A stretch of DNA of 64,000 nt from positions 15,728,214 to 15,792,213 of the forward strand of contig CM036188.1 in NCBI GenBank assembly GCA_020631735.1, given 5' to 3'. The stretch is from Saccharum officinarum. Taxonomy: Eukaryota > Streptophyta > Magnoliopsida > Poales > Poaceae. Every line of letters begins with the position of its first letter. The first letter of the stretch is position 1. The notes under the pieces are model-generated. The model searched no databases. It was given only the letters and a program-made list of their open reading frames with translations, and had not been told where the DNA came from. Position numbers and translations under genes: made by a program. Shown in pieces: positions 1 to 11,204 of the stretch.

Positions 1-342
1 GGCGTACATGTGTTGCCTGTTCAGAGGCGCAATGCTAGGCCAAGAGGTGCAATGCCTCAAGGTGCTAGGCCTCAGGTTGCGAGACCACGTGGTGGTCATG
101 GAGGTCGTGCCCGGCGTGGTTCAGGTTGTGATCAATATGACTTTGGACTTCACGACAGTGGCTTTTAGTCCTACAGTTCTAGCGGACCACGTTTTCCCCC
201 ACGTGGTGCCTGCTTTCCTCAAATGGGACATGGCATGTTTGGTGTTTTTTCTAACACTTTTCTAGGGCAAATGAGCCAACACTGATATCCTTCACAGTTT
301 ACTAACCCTAGTGTTGCGCCATTTGCAAATCCAATGTCTTTC
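1..342 (+). pseudogene. copia gag, C-terminal remnant
   Basis: Frame 1 reads as an Arg/Gly/Pro-rich segment (QRRNARPRGAMPQGARPQ), then PRFPPRGACFPQMGHGMFGV and a tail rich in Asn/Pro/Phe that ends at TAA just before the protease frame. Low-complexity RG/PQ-rich spacers between the gag core and protease are typical of SIRE/Maximus elements. At least two in-frame stops interrupt it, near base 168 and near base 283. The start is outside the window. No zinc knuckle is visible in the part present. Confidence 0.6.
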
Positions 343-347
343 TATTA

Positions 348-698
348 ATGCAGGACGGAGGTCTGGAGAACACATGGCTCATTGATTCCGGATGTTCACG
401 CCACATGACCGGAAGCTCAAAATGGTTCTCCAGCCTCGACCCCATGCAATGTAAGGAGTACATCACATTCGGGGACATTAGCAAAGGTAAAGTGCTTTCT
501 CGTGGGATCATTCGGGTCAATGAGAATTTTATCTTGAAGGATGTTGCTTTGGTTTCAAACTTGCATTTCAACTTGCTTTCTATTTCACAACTCCTTCAAG
601 ATGGCTTTGAAGTGCACTTTAAGATCGGCTTGTCTCGAGTTCTTGACTCTCAGGGAAATCTTGTTTGCCAGATTGTTCCATTTAGCCATGTCTTTTGA
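348..698 (+). pseudogene. copia aspartic protease region
   Basis: This open stretch of 116 codons begins just after the gag tail. It contains WLIDSGCSRHMTG, the copia aspartic-protease signature with the catalytic D-S-G near base 387, followed by an ITFGD motif and NLLSISQLLQDGF, which commonly leads into the GAG-pre-integrase region. Retroviral-type proteases cleave the gag-pol polyprotein inside the virus-like particle. The frame is lost at about 698 and the downstream domain resumes in the same register near 735 after a stop, so the polyprotein is broken here. Domain identity is secure; the boundaries are approximate. Confidence 0.8.
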
Positions 699-734
699 GC
701 TAATTTTTCTCATTCTTTCGGCTCTTCTCGATGT

Positions 735-1493
735 TTGGTTGCCGGATCCTCCTCTGAGCTTTGGAAGTGGCATAGGAGACTTGGTCACTTGAGCTTTGAC
801 TTACTAGCTAGGTTGAGCTCACTTGATCTAATCCGAGGATTGCCCAAGTTAAAATTTGAGAAGGATTTGTTGTGTCACCCTTGTCGTCATGGGAAGATGG
901 TTGCCGCTTCTCATCCACCAGTGAATCAGGTCATGACCAAGGAACCCACCGAGCTACTTCACATGGACACAGTTGGTCCAGCTCGGGTTCGGTCAGAGGG
1001 TGGGAAGTGGTACGTTCTAGTGATCGTGGATGATTTTTCTCGCTATTCTTGGGTGTTTTTCATGGAGGGTAAGGATGAGGCTTTTTCACATGCTCGAGAT
1101 TTGATTCTTCAGTTGCAAAATAAGTTCCCTAAGAATGCTATGAGAGCGATTCGTAGTGACAATGGCACAAAATTCAAGAATACTCATTTTGAAACCTTTT
1201 GTGCTTCTTTGGGCCTCGAGCATCAGTTTTCCTCTCCCTATGTCCCTCAACAAAATAGTGTTGTTGAGCGCAAGAATCGAACCCTTGTTGAGATGGTCAG
1301 GACGGTGCTCGATGAGCATAGGACTCCTAGGAGATATTGGGCCGAAGCGATCAACACCGCATGTCATGTTTCCAATCGCATCTTTCTTCGAGCCTTCACG
1401 AAGAAAACTTCTTATGAGCTACGATTCGGTCGACTACCCAAGGTGAGTCCCTTTCGAGTGTTTGGATGCAGGTGTTTCATCCTGAAACAAAGG
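735..1493 (+). pseudogene. copia GAG-pre-integrase and integrase core
   Basis: This is the best-preserved part of the copia pol. An HHCC-type zinc-binding module is visible at the start (WHRRLGHLSF, then CHPCRHGK). The rve integrase core follows, with the DDE-type acidic residues in HMDTVGP, RSDNGTKF and SVVERKNR, and conserved YVPQQN and RRYWAEA blocks. Integrase inserts the cDNA into chromosomal DNA. The frame ends at TAA near 1498, after FGCRCFILKQR, and the homologous reading continues in frame 1 immediately downstream, so a small indel has broken the polyprotein. The region is about the length expected for the intact domain pair. Confidence 0.88.
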
Positions 1494-1494
1494 T

Positions 1495-2100
1495 AATTTA
1501 GATAAATTTGTGTCTTGATCCTCAGATGGTGTCTTTCTTGGTTATGCTTTACATTCTCATGCATATCGAGTACTTAATCTTGAAACTAACCAAGTCATAG
1601 AGACTTGTGAAGTCACTTTCGACGAGACCATGCCTTGTTCTATTCCTATCTTTGAAAGTGCAGGTGATCAGGAGATTGGTGAGAGCATTTTCGTTGAGGA
1701 GAATGAGGAAGATACTGATTGGGGAGATGCAGAGCCGACCTCATCGGCTGTTCTAGCCGAGTCTGCGACAACTACTTTGGCTCACCGACCAGACCCATCT
1801 TCTTCCACTACATGGGGTCCGTACGAGCCGCCTCCTCATCCTACGCTGGCTGCACCTGAGGAGGTCCCAGCAGTTGTTGAGGGGGAGGCGACATCTTTGA
1901 GAGAAGCCCCTCGGCACATCCAGCGTCGCCACCTGCCTCAAACCATGATCGGCGACATCAGTCAGCGTGTTACACGTTCAAGGTCATATGAAATCTCACA
2001 TTTCGCTCATTCCGCTTTTGTCGCTAATTTCGCGCCACGAAATGTTGGACACGCACTTTCTAATCCTGATTGGATCAATGCTATGCACGAGGAGTTATAG
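1495..2100 (+). pseudogene. copia integrase C-terminus and IN-RT linker
   Basis: Frame 1 resumes with SSDGVFLGYALHSHAYRV, the conserved copia block downstream of the integrase core. An acidic, Ser/Pro-rich linker follows (EENEEDTDWGDAEPTSS and a Pro-rich stretch), as is normal between integrase and RT. One in-frame TGA interrupts the start, near 1516. The 156-codon open part runs from 1630 to a TAG at 2098-2100, right at the start of the RT. Translation continues in the same frame past that stop with recognisable RT sequence, so the stop is a point change and not a domain boundary. Confidence 0.75.
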
Positions 2101-2806
2101 AACTTTGAGAGGAATGAAGTCTGGGTCTTAGTTCCACCTCCACCTGAGTGTCACCCTATAGGTACAAAATGGGTTTTCAAGAACAAGCAAAGTGAGGATG
2201 GAGTGGTGGTGAGAAACAAGGCTAGGCTAGTGGCTCAGGGGTTTTGTCAGAAAGAGGGAGTAGACTTTGAAGAAACCTTTGCTCCTGTGGCCCGTATCGA
2301 GGCTATAAGGATGCTCTTAGCTTATGCAGCTTCAAAGGGTTCAAGATGTATCAAATGGATGTGAAGAGCGCCTTTTTAAACGGGTACATAGAGGAAGAGG
2401 TGTATGTGAGGCAACCCTCTGGCTTTGAAAATCCCAAGTATCCCAACCATGTTTATAAACTCCACAAAGCCTTGTATGGGTTGAAACAAGCCCCGAGATC
2501 CTGGTATGAGCGTTTAAAAGCTTTCCTGCTTGCTAAGGGCTTTAAGATGGGTTCCATAGATAAAACTTTGTTTCTTCTCAACCAAGCACTGACACACTTT
2601 TGGTTCAGATTTACGTGGATGATTTCATTTTTGGTGGTTCCTCTCACGCTCTTGTTGCAAAGTTTTTTGAGACTATGAGTAGGGAATTCAAGATGAGCAT
2701 GATGGGCAAGTTGACATTCTTCCTCGGGCTGCAAATCAAGCAAACACGCGAAGGAACATTCATGCACCAAGGCAAGTACACCAAGGATATCTTCTGAGGA
2801 AGTTCG
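2101..2806 (+). pseudogene. copia reverse transcriptase, frameshifted
   Basis: RT motifs appear in order across three frames. Frame 1 carries [17 protein letters not shown] and EETFAPVAR. Frame 3, from about 2346, carries [20 protein letters not shown] and ALYGLKQAPRSWYERL. Frame 2, from about 2600, carries the catalytic IYVDDFIFGG and FFLGLQIKQ. Copia RTs use YVDD at the active site, so the aspartates are still there, but at least two frameshifts (about 2340 and 2590) prevent a working enzyme. The stretch ends at a TGA after the KYTKDIF block. Length is normal for a copia RT. Confidence 0.88.
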
Positions 2807-2919
2807 ATATGGGCGAGTCCAAGCCTCTTTCGATGCCCATGTCGACCTCGACGGCCCTGGATGAGGAAAAGGAAGGAGAAGCTGTGGACTAGAAGGAGTA
2901 CCGAAGTACGATCGGATCG

Positions 2920-3558
2920 TTGCTATACCTGACGGCGACAAGACCGGACATCCAGTTCATGGTCTACTTGTGCGCGCACTTTCAGTCTTCACCGCGCACA
3001 TCGCATCGTCAAGCCATCACGCGGATCATGAGGTATCTTCGTTTCACACCCGAATTTGGTCTTTGGTTTTCAGCTTCCTCCTCTCTTTCTCTTTGTGGTT
3101 ACTCTGATGCGGATTATGCTGGCTGTCGTACTGAGAGGAAGTCTACTTCTAGGACTTGTTAGTTTCTTGGGTCTTCTCTTGTGTCTTGGTCTTCTCGCAA
3201 GCAGTCCACTGTAGCCCAATCCACCACAGAAGCTAAATATGTTGTTGTTGCTGCTTGCTGTTCCCAGTTGCTTTGGATATTTGCTACTTTGTGAGACTAT
3301 GGCTTAGAGTTTAGATGAGAACCTTTGCTCTGTGATAGCACCAGTGCCATATGTGTAGCCAAAAACCCCGTTCTTCACTCCAAAACCAAGCACATAGAGG
3401 TTTGTTTTCACTTCTTGCGACACCACTATGAGAAAGGGGACATTGACCTTATTCACGTTGACACCCACAATTAGCTCGCAGATATTTTCACTAAACCCCT
3501 TGACCAAGCCCAGTTTGCTCGCTTGCGAGGTGATCTTGGAGTTTGTTTCCCTGTTTAG
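2920..3558 (+). pseudogene. copia RNase H domain
   Basis: This stretch begins with LTATRPDIQFMVYLCAHFQ and runs through MRYLRFTPEFGL, GYSDADYAGCRTERKSTS and, after a stop near 3160, SSRKQSTVAQSTTEAKY, the standard copia RNase H signatures. The terminal KTKHIEV and LADIFTKPLDQAQF blocks mark the end of pol. Stops at about 3160, 3292 and 3472 break it. RNase H removes the RNA strand during cDNA synthesis. The final stop is at the TAG near 3557. Confidence 0.82.
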
Positions 3559-5026
3559 AAGAATGAAGTTTTTGGTTCGTGTACATTAGTCTTTGGTTTT
3601 CCCTTTTAGTTTAGTTTTTTATTTTGCTTTTGTATCATAATTGCATATCATATCATCATGTATCATATTGCATCTTGAGCTTCATCCTTATAGTAGCTAG
3701 ATTGACACTATGCTCTTGTTGGGGATGTTATGGATATACATGATGTGCTTTGCTTAGACTCACTTTGATCCCTTGATATGAGCTAAAAATGCTTTTTCAA
3801 TTATGAACTTGAAATAACACTTGATGAAACTTGAAACTTGTTCACCACTACTTTGTGGCAACTAGCATGTATAGGTGTGTCAAGAACCCTTTTGCTTCAT
3901 ATATATGCTTAGTTGCTACGGCTCATACCTTGAGTCAGACACTTGCTTGAGAAACTTGAAATTGTGCTAAAACTTGAAAAAAAACAAGGTATGAAAAGAT
4001 CGGGATGGGTATTTGTTGTCCCATGTCAGAGGATCAAGACAACTCCCTATTGCACTTAAGGGTGAACTTGAGCTCTGTAATGGATACCGAGATCATTGTT
4101 TTAAGCTTCTGATTGCTTTTGGCATAGGCTTGACATGATCAATAAGTCAGGTTTTGATGGCATCGATAACCTCTCGCACACATTTGTTTGAAAAACTTTG
4201 GTGATAACCTGCATAACTCCGATAAAATTCAATTGATTGAAAATTTTATCAAATCACAAGTTTGTCTCATGACATGATGTGTGAACTTTGTTTGGGGTAG
4301 TTCACTTTGCATACATGTGTAGCACAAGGTTGATCTCCTGTCTATATTTGCTATGTGCTCTTTTGGTGGTGAACCCTCTTTTAAATTGCTCAAACTTGAT
4401 CAAACTTGCTGCAATGGCATATTTCGTCTCATTTGATCACTTTGAGCATTTGCTAGCACTTGTATTTGTTGATATGTATACATGACCGCATCAGCTAGAG
4501 CACCTTTTCAATCTACTTGCTATAATTTTGAAGCTTCTGCATTTGTGCATTTCTGCATTCATAGCATGTTTTGAGGGGGGGTTGCAATCCTTGGGCTCTA
4601 GCTTGATAAGTGCATATGTCAACAAGGGGGAGAAGTTTTCACACTCACAATGTTATAATCACCCAAAGTTAAGAGATATGCATTCATTTGAGTGAGATTG
4701 CATTTGTTCAGGGAGAGCTGCACTTGAATTGCTTTTGCTAGATGTGTTGAGCATTTGCCTCTTCTGGAGGGTCTAGCAGTTTTTCGGCTTTTCGAGTGTT
4801 GCTAGTGGTGTTGAGCCAGTTGCCTCTTCTTGAGGGCTAGCTTTGTTTTACTTGGTTGCGTCGAGTCGTTGCCCATGTCTTTGGAGACCAAGTTTTGCTC
4901 ATTTCAAATGACCTGGTTTTGACTTTTCTTTGGTTTTTGGTCATTTGGTTGAGCTCCTTCTTTTTCTCTTCTTCTTCTTTTTCTTTTGCTCAAGTTGTTC
5001 GTGTATTGGTGTTGACAATGCACTCA
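3559..5026 (+). other. post-pol spacer of the copia element
   Basis: About 1.5 kb between the end of pol and the polypurine tract, AT-rich and with many stops on both strands. Maximus/SIRE elements often carry an envelope-like or non-coding spacer here. I see no convincing envelope-like ORF, only open stretches up to about 65 codons. A second PPT-like string (CAAGGGGGAGAAG) lies near 4623. Confidence 0.5.
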
Positions 5027-5027
5027 T

Positions 5028-5039
5028 CAAGGGGGAGAT
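5028..5039 (+). promoter_or_regulatory. polypurine tract of copia element
   Basis: The string AAGGGGGAGAT lies directly before the first TG of the 3' LTR. It is the expected primer site for plus-strand DNA synthesis and matches the usual form in SIRE-like elements. Confidence 0.7.
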
Positions 5040-7323
5040 TGCGAACACAAGGTTGACAAGTACCCTTGTGTGTTTATTTTGTGATGAGTGATTGTCAATG
5101 TGATCCACGAAGTAGGTTGAGTGGTGACTAACCCTACCTTGGCGAAAGCCTTGTGTGCGACATGTCTCTTGGCTTGTGTTGTGTAGGTGTGGAGCACGGA
5201 GGCGGTAGCCGACGGTGAGGTGAAGGTCAAGGAGGACGTGTCGTGCCGATGGACCGGAGGGGTGAAGGACGGACGTGAGGCTTGGACCGAGGGACCCGGA
5301 GGCCAGATGGCTAGCCGCGGTGGCTGACACTTGGGATATCGACAAGCGCGAGAAGACATGGGAGTGACCGTGTTGACTATGGAGGTGACACGCGTCAGAT
5401 GGCAGGGGACGCGTACGGAGTACGCTACTCGCGGAGCGGTTTGATGGTTTGGGCCTCAAAATCATCGGAGACGGGTTTATGGGTTTGTGCCTCAAAACCC
5501 GGACGAAGATTCCGAGGAACGGACGGCACGTGGCGGCATCGGGGAGTTCGCGTCGAGGCAAAGCTACCGGTGAAGAGACGTAGTGGCCGTCGGATCAACA
5601 TGAAGACTGGGTTGGACGTCTATGCCCTTGGGCTTATTGGTTTAGCTCTTATGTAGCCAGAGACATTTAGGGGAATGTAAAATAGCCCTGTTAAATAGAG
5701 GATGGCAGCCCCCTTGCCTCGCCACCTCTCTTCCCACTTTCATTTTTCTCTCTTCCACCTAGGGTTTGCTCTTCTTGTGCTTCTTGAGAAAGGTCCCAAA
5801 TCTGAATATTTTGGTGTATATTCTCTGAGATTTGGAATGGGAATGGAGGCTCGAATCCACCTCTTGCCCTCCGGGGTTCCTATCTTGAAGCTGTGATTTT
5901 TGTTCTTATTTTTTTCTCATTTTCGTGCTTGGCTTCGATCTGAGTTTCCCGGAGTGTGGGTTAATCCCAGGCAATGATTTTTTGAGGATTGATTTGTTCC
6001 TAGTTGAGTTTCACTTGTACAAATTTTGGGAACGAATCATGGAGTTTTGGGTAGGATTTGGTTGAATTTCTAGAGCTGCCCTCTCCCTGTCCTGTTTCTG
6101 TTCAGAGCTCTGTTCTTCATCTTTTCGTACTGGCACATGGGAATTTCTACGTGAGTGCTACCAGAGCCGATGAACAAGTGCCGTGCTTGCTTCCTACAAG
6201 CAGCGCTCATTCTTTCCATTGCTGCCTGTCAGTACTCGTGCTCGTAGTTTCTTCGTTCTGGTTTTTGTTTCAGGTCTGCTCGTGATTAGTAGTTTGGCTA
6301 CTCCTCCTGACGGGCGGCCAGCAGGTGGCGCACAGATGCAGCAGCAGTATCTCATCGGCGCTGAGCGCTACCTCCGTTGGAAAGCTGTTTGCTCAAGCAC
6401 CGATCTTGCGTAGACTCGTGCTCAGTTCCTATTTTTCGTTCGTTCTCCCTCTGCAGTTCCTGGGTCTGTTCGTCCTTGCAGCTTGGCTGTTTTTCGTGTG
6501 GTGTCGATCGAGCGGGGCCAGCAGCAGCGCTACAAACGTCGGTGTTCAGATGCCGTGCTCGCTCACCAAAGCGGTGCTCGCCATAGGTTCCCGTGGGCAG
6601 CTGCTCGATTTTTGCTTCAGTTTGCTTGCCAGGTTCTATCTAGAGCAACCAGGCCGATCTGTCGACCGGTTCTGCATCTATCCAGAAGGCAAGCAGCACT
6701 GCCCGGTGATTGCTCGTCATGACTCAAGGTGATTTCGTGCCTGATTTTGATTGGACTAAAGCAAGCTTGTCCCATCTGTGAATTACTAAAGCATTGAATG
6801 TCTAATCTTTAGAGTATTAAATTACTTCTTGGTATTCACGGTTGTGAATCATTTTCTTTTCTCTGTTCAAGTGCTTGGCCAGCGTGCGCAGACCCACGCA
6901 GTGGTTCTCTGTCTTTGTGTTCCTCTGTATGTTGGAGCGCACTGCAGCAAGCAGTGTTTCACTGGTTTGTGCTCCGATTAAGAAATTTAGAAAGCTTGCA
7001 CTTGCTCTTGGCTTGGGCAAAAAGCACTAGAGCACACCAGTGCTGTGGTCAGTTCTTTGTTTGTGCTGGCTTGAATTTTCGGCCCGACAATTTGTTTTGT
7101 CCGTGGTTTGCGCGCTTATAACCCGATTTGAAATCCGTCTTTTGCATTGGCTTTGTGGTGCCCCGCTGTGTTCCGAGGGAATATCAGACCACTCATTTGG
7201 GTCGTGGACATCATGTTGATTGCTTCGCGTGTTTGGTGGTGAATTTGGGACAGTGGCCGAATATTTCACGAGAAATTTGAGACTCCCATTCACCCCCCTC
7301 TGGTCGCCGTTTCCGGTCCTTCA
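5040..7323 (+). repeat. copia 3' LTR (about 2.28 kb)
   Basis: It starts with TGCGAACACAAGG right after the polypurine tract. I place the end at the CA in 'CCGGTCCTTCA', because 'CCCATTCACCCCCCTCTGG' just before it is the usual tail of grass SIRE/Opie-type LTRs. The 5' LTR is outside the window, so both ends rest on motif recognition, not on alignment. The short ORFs inside are chance frames. Confidence 0.68.
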
Positions 7324-7505
7324 ACCTTCTAAAAAATCAGCATCCACTCCTCATCCATCTCCATGACTCCGTCTTTGTCTCTCTTAGCAGCACTCATCCA
7401 TCTCACACTGCCTCGCATGCTGCGCCTGAGCGGGGCATTTCCCTTTCACCTGGATCTCTCCTCGAAGCAAGGTCATCAGCGGCGGCATAAGGAGGTGCTA
7501 GGGCA

Positions 7506-8316
7506 CACCTAGACAGGGCCGGCTCTACAGTTTTAAGGGCCCTTGGGCAAGCATGAAGATAATGGACCAGTGAACTGATCTTCTTGTTTTTTTTCTTTTT
7601 CTGAGCACCTGACAAATGCTTCTTAGGCAACATCTAACATATTCAAATAAATACATTGAATTAGAAATACCACTGTACGAGCAAAGCGCATAAAAAAAGA
7701 AAAAATTCAAAAAAATACTAATCGATGATTCGCTTGAACTTATCGGCCCGACTTATCAGCCATGATACAGTATTTTTCTCTCACAACAAATCAGCATCAT
7801 CCAGCTTATCAGCCGCAAAAACCATCAGCCGAATAGCTCGCATGGGTGTTGGTGTGTTGCTTACTGTGATGGCGACTGTTGTCCGCCTTCCTTGCCGGTC
7901 GCGCCGTCGCGGCACCGTGGAGGTGTGCTGGTGAGTCAGCGACGGCGACTAGCGTCGCCCGTCCGGAGGGGGCGTCTCCTCCGCGCTTAGCAAGAATAGC
8001 GCGCCTGCGTTGATGCGACGATGCCTCGATGAGAGAGAACAGGAACCGTCGGCACCAGCAGAAAACTAAATGTCGCTGTTCCTCGTTCCGTGGCCTGCGC
8101 TCGATGGACAATCTCATGGTTATACGTAGAATAGGAAGACTGGAGGAGGCGTACGGCATGGGCTGACCGCTAATGTCTGATGGGCCTTCCAAGGCTTATA
8201 TGCCAAATAGAAAATTATATGCACTAATTAACTATATGGTCATGGGCCCCCCAGCTCTATGGGCCCTCGGCGGTCACACCGCCTGCCCTTCCCCTAGAGC
8301 CGGGCCTGCACCTAGA
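7506..8316. mobile_element. non-autonomous hAT element, 795 bp, with perfect 8-bp TSD
   Basis: The element is 7514-8308. The left end is CAGGGCCGGCTCTA and the right end TAGAGCCGGGCCTG, which are inverted repeats with one mismatch. It is flanked by a perfect 8-bp duplication CACCTAGA (7506-7513 and 8309-8316), the size made by hAT transposases. No transposase-like frame is visible inside, so it depends on a helper. Its ends resemble those of the hAT at 12693-13947. Confidence 0.9.
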
Positions 8317-8544
8317 TAAAGTGGACGAGGACTCCTCACGGCATGGGGTTCCTCCATGATGGGGTGCTTCCACAGAGGAGGTAGGGAGGAGGGCTTGCTG
8401 CTGGAGATTCCTCCATGGTAGTTGGGGCTCCTTTATAGGTGAAAAACTCGTTCCTACAAGGTGGTTACCACCATCCTCCCTCTCCACTGCACCCGAGTGC
8501 CGCATGCTGGCTACCATAATTCCCCACTAGGTAGGCTGCGGCCG

Positions 8545-8835
8545 CCGGCGATGCCGCGTTTCAAGTGTTTCAGGTGTTTCAGATGTATATTTCAAGTATT
8601 TCATCTAGATGTTGCATGGCTATATACGCATGTTGCAACTGTATGTTTCATGTTGCAAGCGTATATTTCAAGTGTTTCAGGTGTTTCAGACATATATTTT
8701 AAGTGTTCATCTGAATGTTGCAAAACTAGATCTCGATGTTGTATACATGCATGTTGCAAGCGTATATATGTTTCAAGTGTTTCGGGTGTTTCATACGCGT
8801 ATGTTGCAAGTGTTTTATGGAGTGCCGTCAGTAGC
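8545..8835 (+). repeat. degenerate TGTTGCAAG/TGTTTCA array (Mutator-like debris)
   Basis: Irregular alternation of 'TGTTGCAAG', 'TGTTTCAGGTGTTTCAGA' and 'TTTCATCTAGATGTTGC', repeated about every 30-60 bases. Such arrays are familiar from the interior of grass Mutator-like elements and give spurious Phe/Gln/Val/Cys-rich ORFs. A related array on the opposite strand lies at 15411-15665. I could not define terminal inverted repeats or a TSD here. Confidence 0.55.
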
Positions 8836-10875
8836 TTCAAACGTATGGGACACACTGCACCCTCTCTTCTTCCTTGTTGACCCTTCGAGTTCTCTTCGTT
8901 CTAGTCTCCTGTGCACACAGTAGGTTGGAAGAGGAGGCCTCAAACCACGTCCGTCTCTGTGACACGTGCTCGAGTGTGTGTGCAGGTGGTCTGGTTTTTG
9001 GGAGCATCTATATGTGACTACTCGCTACAATCGACTACTTCCTCATGGCCAACTGTTCCCAGCGATCAGAACTACTGCGATGTCTTCTTCCTGGTGACTA
9101 GTAGCAGCGTACAACTTGTTTCTGGTGGCTATTCGTGAGACTACCACTGCCAGCTTCTACCAACATCACCTGTGGTCCGCTACTTTAAGTAACACACTAT
9201 GTTAAATAGTGCTAATAATGGAGCCACCGGTGCCTTAGACACTAGTCCCTCCTCAGGGTATATTTTTGGTCTTACTGTTTTTGTTATGCTTAGTAAGATA
9301 TTTGTTATGATCAGTTTGCTTATCGTCATGTATGCTATTAGTGTTGCGAGCGGTAGATTACACACGCACATATACCATGTTACAAAATCTTTGCATCTGT
9401 TTTTTTGGATGAAAATAAAAAATAAAAATATTGCATGCAAGACATATGTGGATGGACTAGCATATATTTAAAATTACAAGACAACGATGATGTGATGAGA
9501 TGACATGCAGAACACACATTGGACTCAGAAATCAGAATTGTGGTGAAGAGGAGGCAATGCTGACGCAGATGAAAGCGCCTTTTGACGGCACATCGGGGTG
9601 CCGTTATTATATATATCATCGTCAGCACACATTGCGTCAGCCTTCTAGATTACCCATACATGTCACGCGTTTTTGTCCAATTCGTGACCGTCCGGCCGGC
9701 CGTCCATTGTCAGAAGAGAAACTAGACGGCTTCATCTTTTCCTCTCATAATAATACTGAGCACGTGTCACAGAGAATACTGAGCACATGTCCAGTTTATT
9801 TCGTCAACGAAGCACAAATAATACTGAAATAAGGTATACGGTTCGGTATTAATTGCGGGATGGTGATTCTTTTGTTAACTTCCTCTCGCAAGTCAGCTAG
9901 TCGCTATATGTACACGTAAGCCAATACGTGTATGTGTATGAAAGTCTATATGCAAATGCATTTATGATTCCACAATACATGACATCAATACATAACATCA
10001 ATTTTTCATGATGCCAAGGTTGAGTTTGCATCGCTTGTGATAACCATCGAGATCAAGATTATGGCAGACACGGTTTCAACGTTGACTTCGGAGCTAGCTA
10101 GACGAGTCCCTGAAAACATGCAAGAGCAAGCGTTTTGGCTGCACCACCGCGCGGGCTCTGGTCAAACTAACGTTGCCATGCCCATGACAGCAGCTTTGAT
10201 TGGCACTTGTGCCCGCTGATAGTGATAGCTAGCTAGCTCTGTCTGGAGACTAGTAGAGACTTGCGAGACAAAGTGATCATGCATGAGAGCTGCATGCGAC
10301 TGCGAATCAAGTCTTCCTAGTATCTATGGATGCTACTGTAACGTAGGAGTAGATACACTATTTGGATAGGAGACAAGTCAAAAGAGGCAAGTCAAAAGAG
10401 GTCCCTATTAGTCACCATTAGCGAAACTGCAGAGTGCAGAGCATGCTCTCTGAAAACTGATAAGCCGATGGAGACGGTCGCAATGCCAAAAGGATAGTGA
10501 GACCAGATTATTTTAATTGCCTAGTTTGACAGTGCAAACCGAAGAAGTTCGTCATCGTCTGATTCCCCTGAATCATAAGTGAAGTATGCAAACTGAAGAC
10601 TTTGCTTCAGCTAATACTGGCATCGAGCTGTTTCGCCACATCTGGTCAGCTCAAGAGCTAGTCTGACTTTGACATGTTATTGGCTCTGATCTGATCGGCA
10701 CACGTACTCTATTGACGATCTGTATTGGGACTTCACACTTGAGATCCGATGATGTAAGCCGTATGAATCATGTACATTTGGGGTATGCAGATTTTTTTTT
10801 AGATAATGATTTGGGGTACGTAGATGGCCTATCAGAAATTGTCACCATACATCACCGCTAAAACCCTTTACCACG
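8836..10875. other. no recognisable feature
   Basis: About 2 kb with no coding signature, terminal repeats or TSDs that I can support. Open stretches are under 110 codons, lack family motifs and overlap on both strands. The motif AATACTGAGCAC(G/A)TGTC occurs twice near 9750-9790. Confidence 0.5.
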
Positions 10876-11016
10876 GGAACTAGTGCTAGCTCATTTGGTC
10901 GAGCGTTCCAGGTGAGAGCGACGCCACCCGGGCTCAAACCTGGCACCCACCTTCATTCTTACGGGTATCCGGGAGACTCGCCCGTGTTTTCAGAACAAAA
11001 AAAACCCTTTACCACG
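10861..11016 (+). mobile_element. tRNA-derived SINE, 126 bp, with 15-bp TSD
   Basis: The element body is 10876-11001. It starts GGAACTAGTGCTAGCTCA, with an A-box-like TAGCTCATTTGG and a degenerate B-box-like GGGCTCAAACC about 40 bases on, and ends in an A-rich run. The two halves of a tRNA-type polymerase III promoter and the A-rich tail define a SINE. It is bounded by a perfect 15-bp duplication AAACCCTTTACCACG (10861-10875 and 11002-11016), as expected for LINE-mediated insertion. The sequence resembles the widespread Au/p-SINE type of grasses; the family name is inference. Confidence 0.88.
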
Positions 11017-11204
11017 ACTAATGGCATAACACATATATCAGCATCACAAACAATATGATAGATACAAAAGCTGTCGCAAGATCCCACAAATACTGGTTTG
11101 TGAAGGTTGATTTCGGACAAAGGAGAATTTTTACACAGATCAATTATTTTAGTTCTTGTGTAAATAGGTTGGCAGTTCTCAAACATTTTAACTACCTTAT
11201 TATT

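Larger units (their letters stand above)
1..7323 (+). mobile_element. Ty1/copia LTR retrotransposon (Maximus/SIRE-like), 5' part outside window, decayed
   Basis: Reading left to right there are a gag tail, a protease motif, a GAG-pre-integrase and integrase core, a reverse transcriptase with YVDD, an RNase H, a spacer of about 1.5 kb, a polypurine tract and a long 3' LTR. Integrase before RT is the copia order. The long gag spacer, the spacer after pol and the 'AAGGGGGAGAT' tract point to the Maximus/SIRE lineage; that lineage call is inference. Frames change and stop repeatedly, so the copy is dead. The 5' LTR and most of gag lie left of the window, so the TSD cannot be tested. Confidence 0.88.

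Noticed and set aside
4621..4640. A second polypurine tract (CAAGGGGGAGAAG) as the start of the copia 3' LTR
   Set aside because: It is not followed by TG and a typical LTR start. The tract at 5028-5039 is, and the tail near 7300 fits that choice.
3559..5026. Envelope-like gene in the copia spacer
   Set aside because: Some SIRE-type elements have one here, but no open frame over about 65 codons, signal peptide or membrane pattern can be supported.
8545..8835. CRISPR or satellite array
   Set aside because: Units vary in length and sequence, there are no constant repeats with unique spacers, and the window is plant DNA.
10037..10219. 60-codon ORF starting MITIEIKIMADTVSTLTSEL
   Set aside because: No homology is recognised, there is no conserved context, and it is short enough to occur by chance.
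10775..10825. Small insertion between two ATTTGGGGTA(T/C)G(C/T)AGAT repeats
   Set aside because: The repeats are imperfect and the insert is a poly-T run of about 30 bases with no element features; polymerase slippage is enough.
10884..10940. Functional tRNA gene
   Set aside because: Only A-box and B-box-like motifs are present, without a cloverleaf. The A-rich tail and 15-bp TSD show a SINE.
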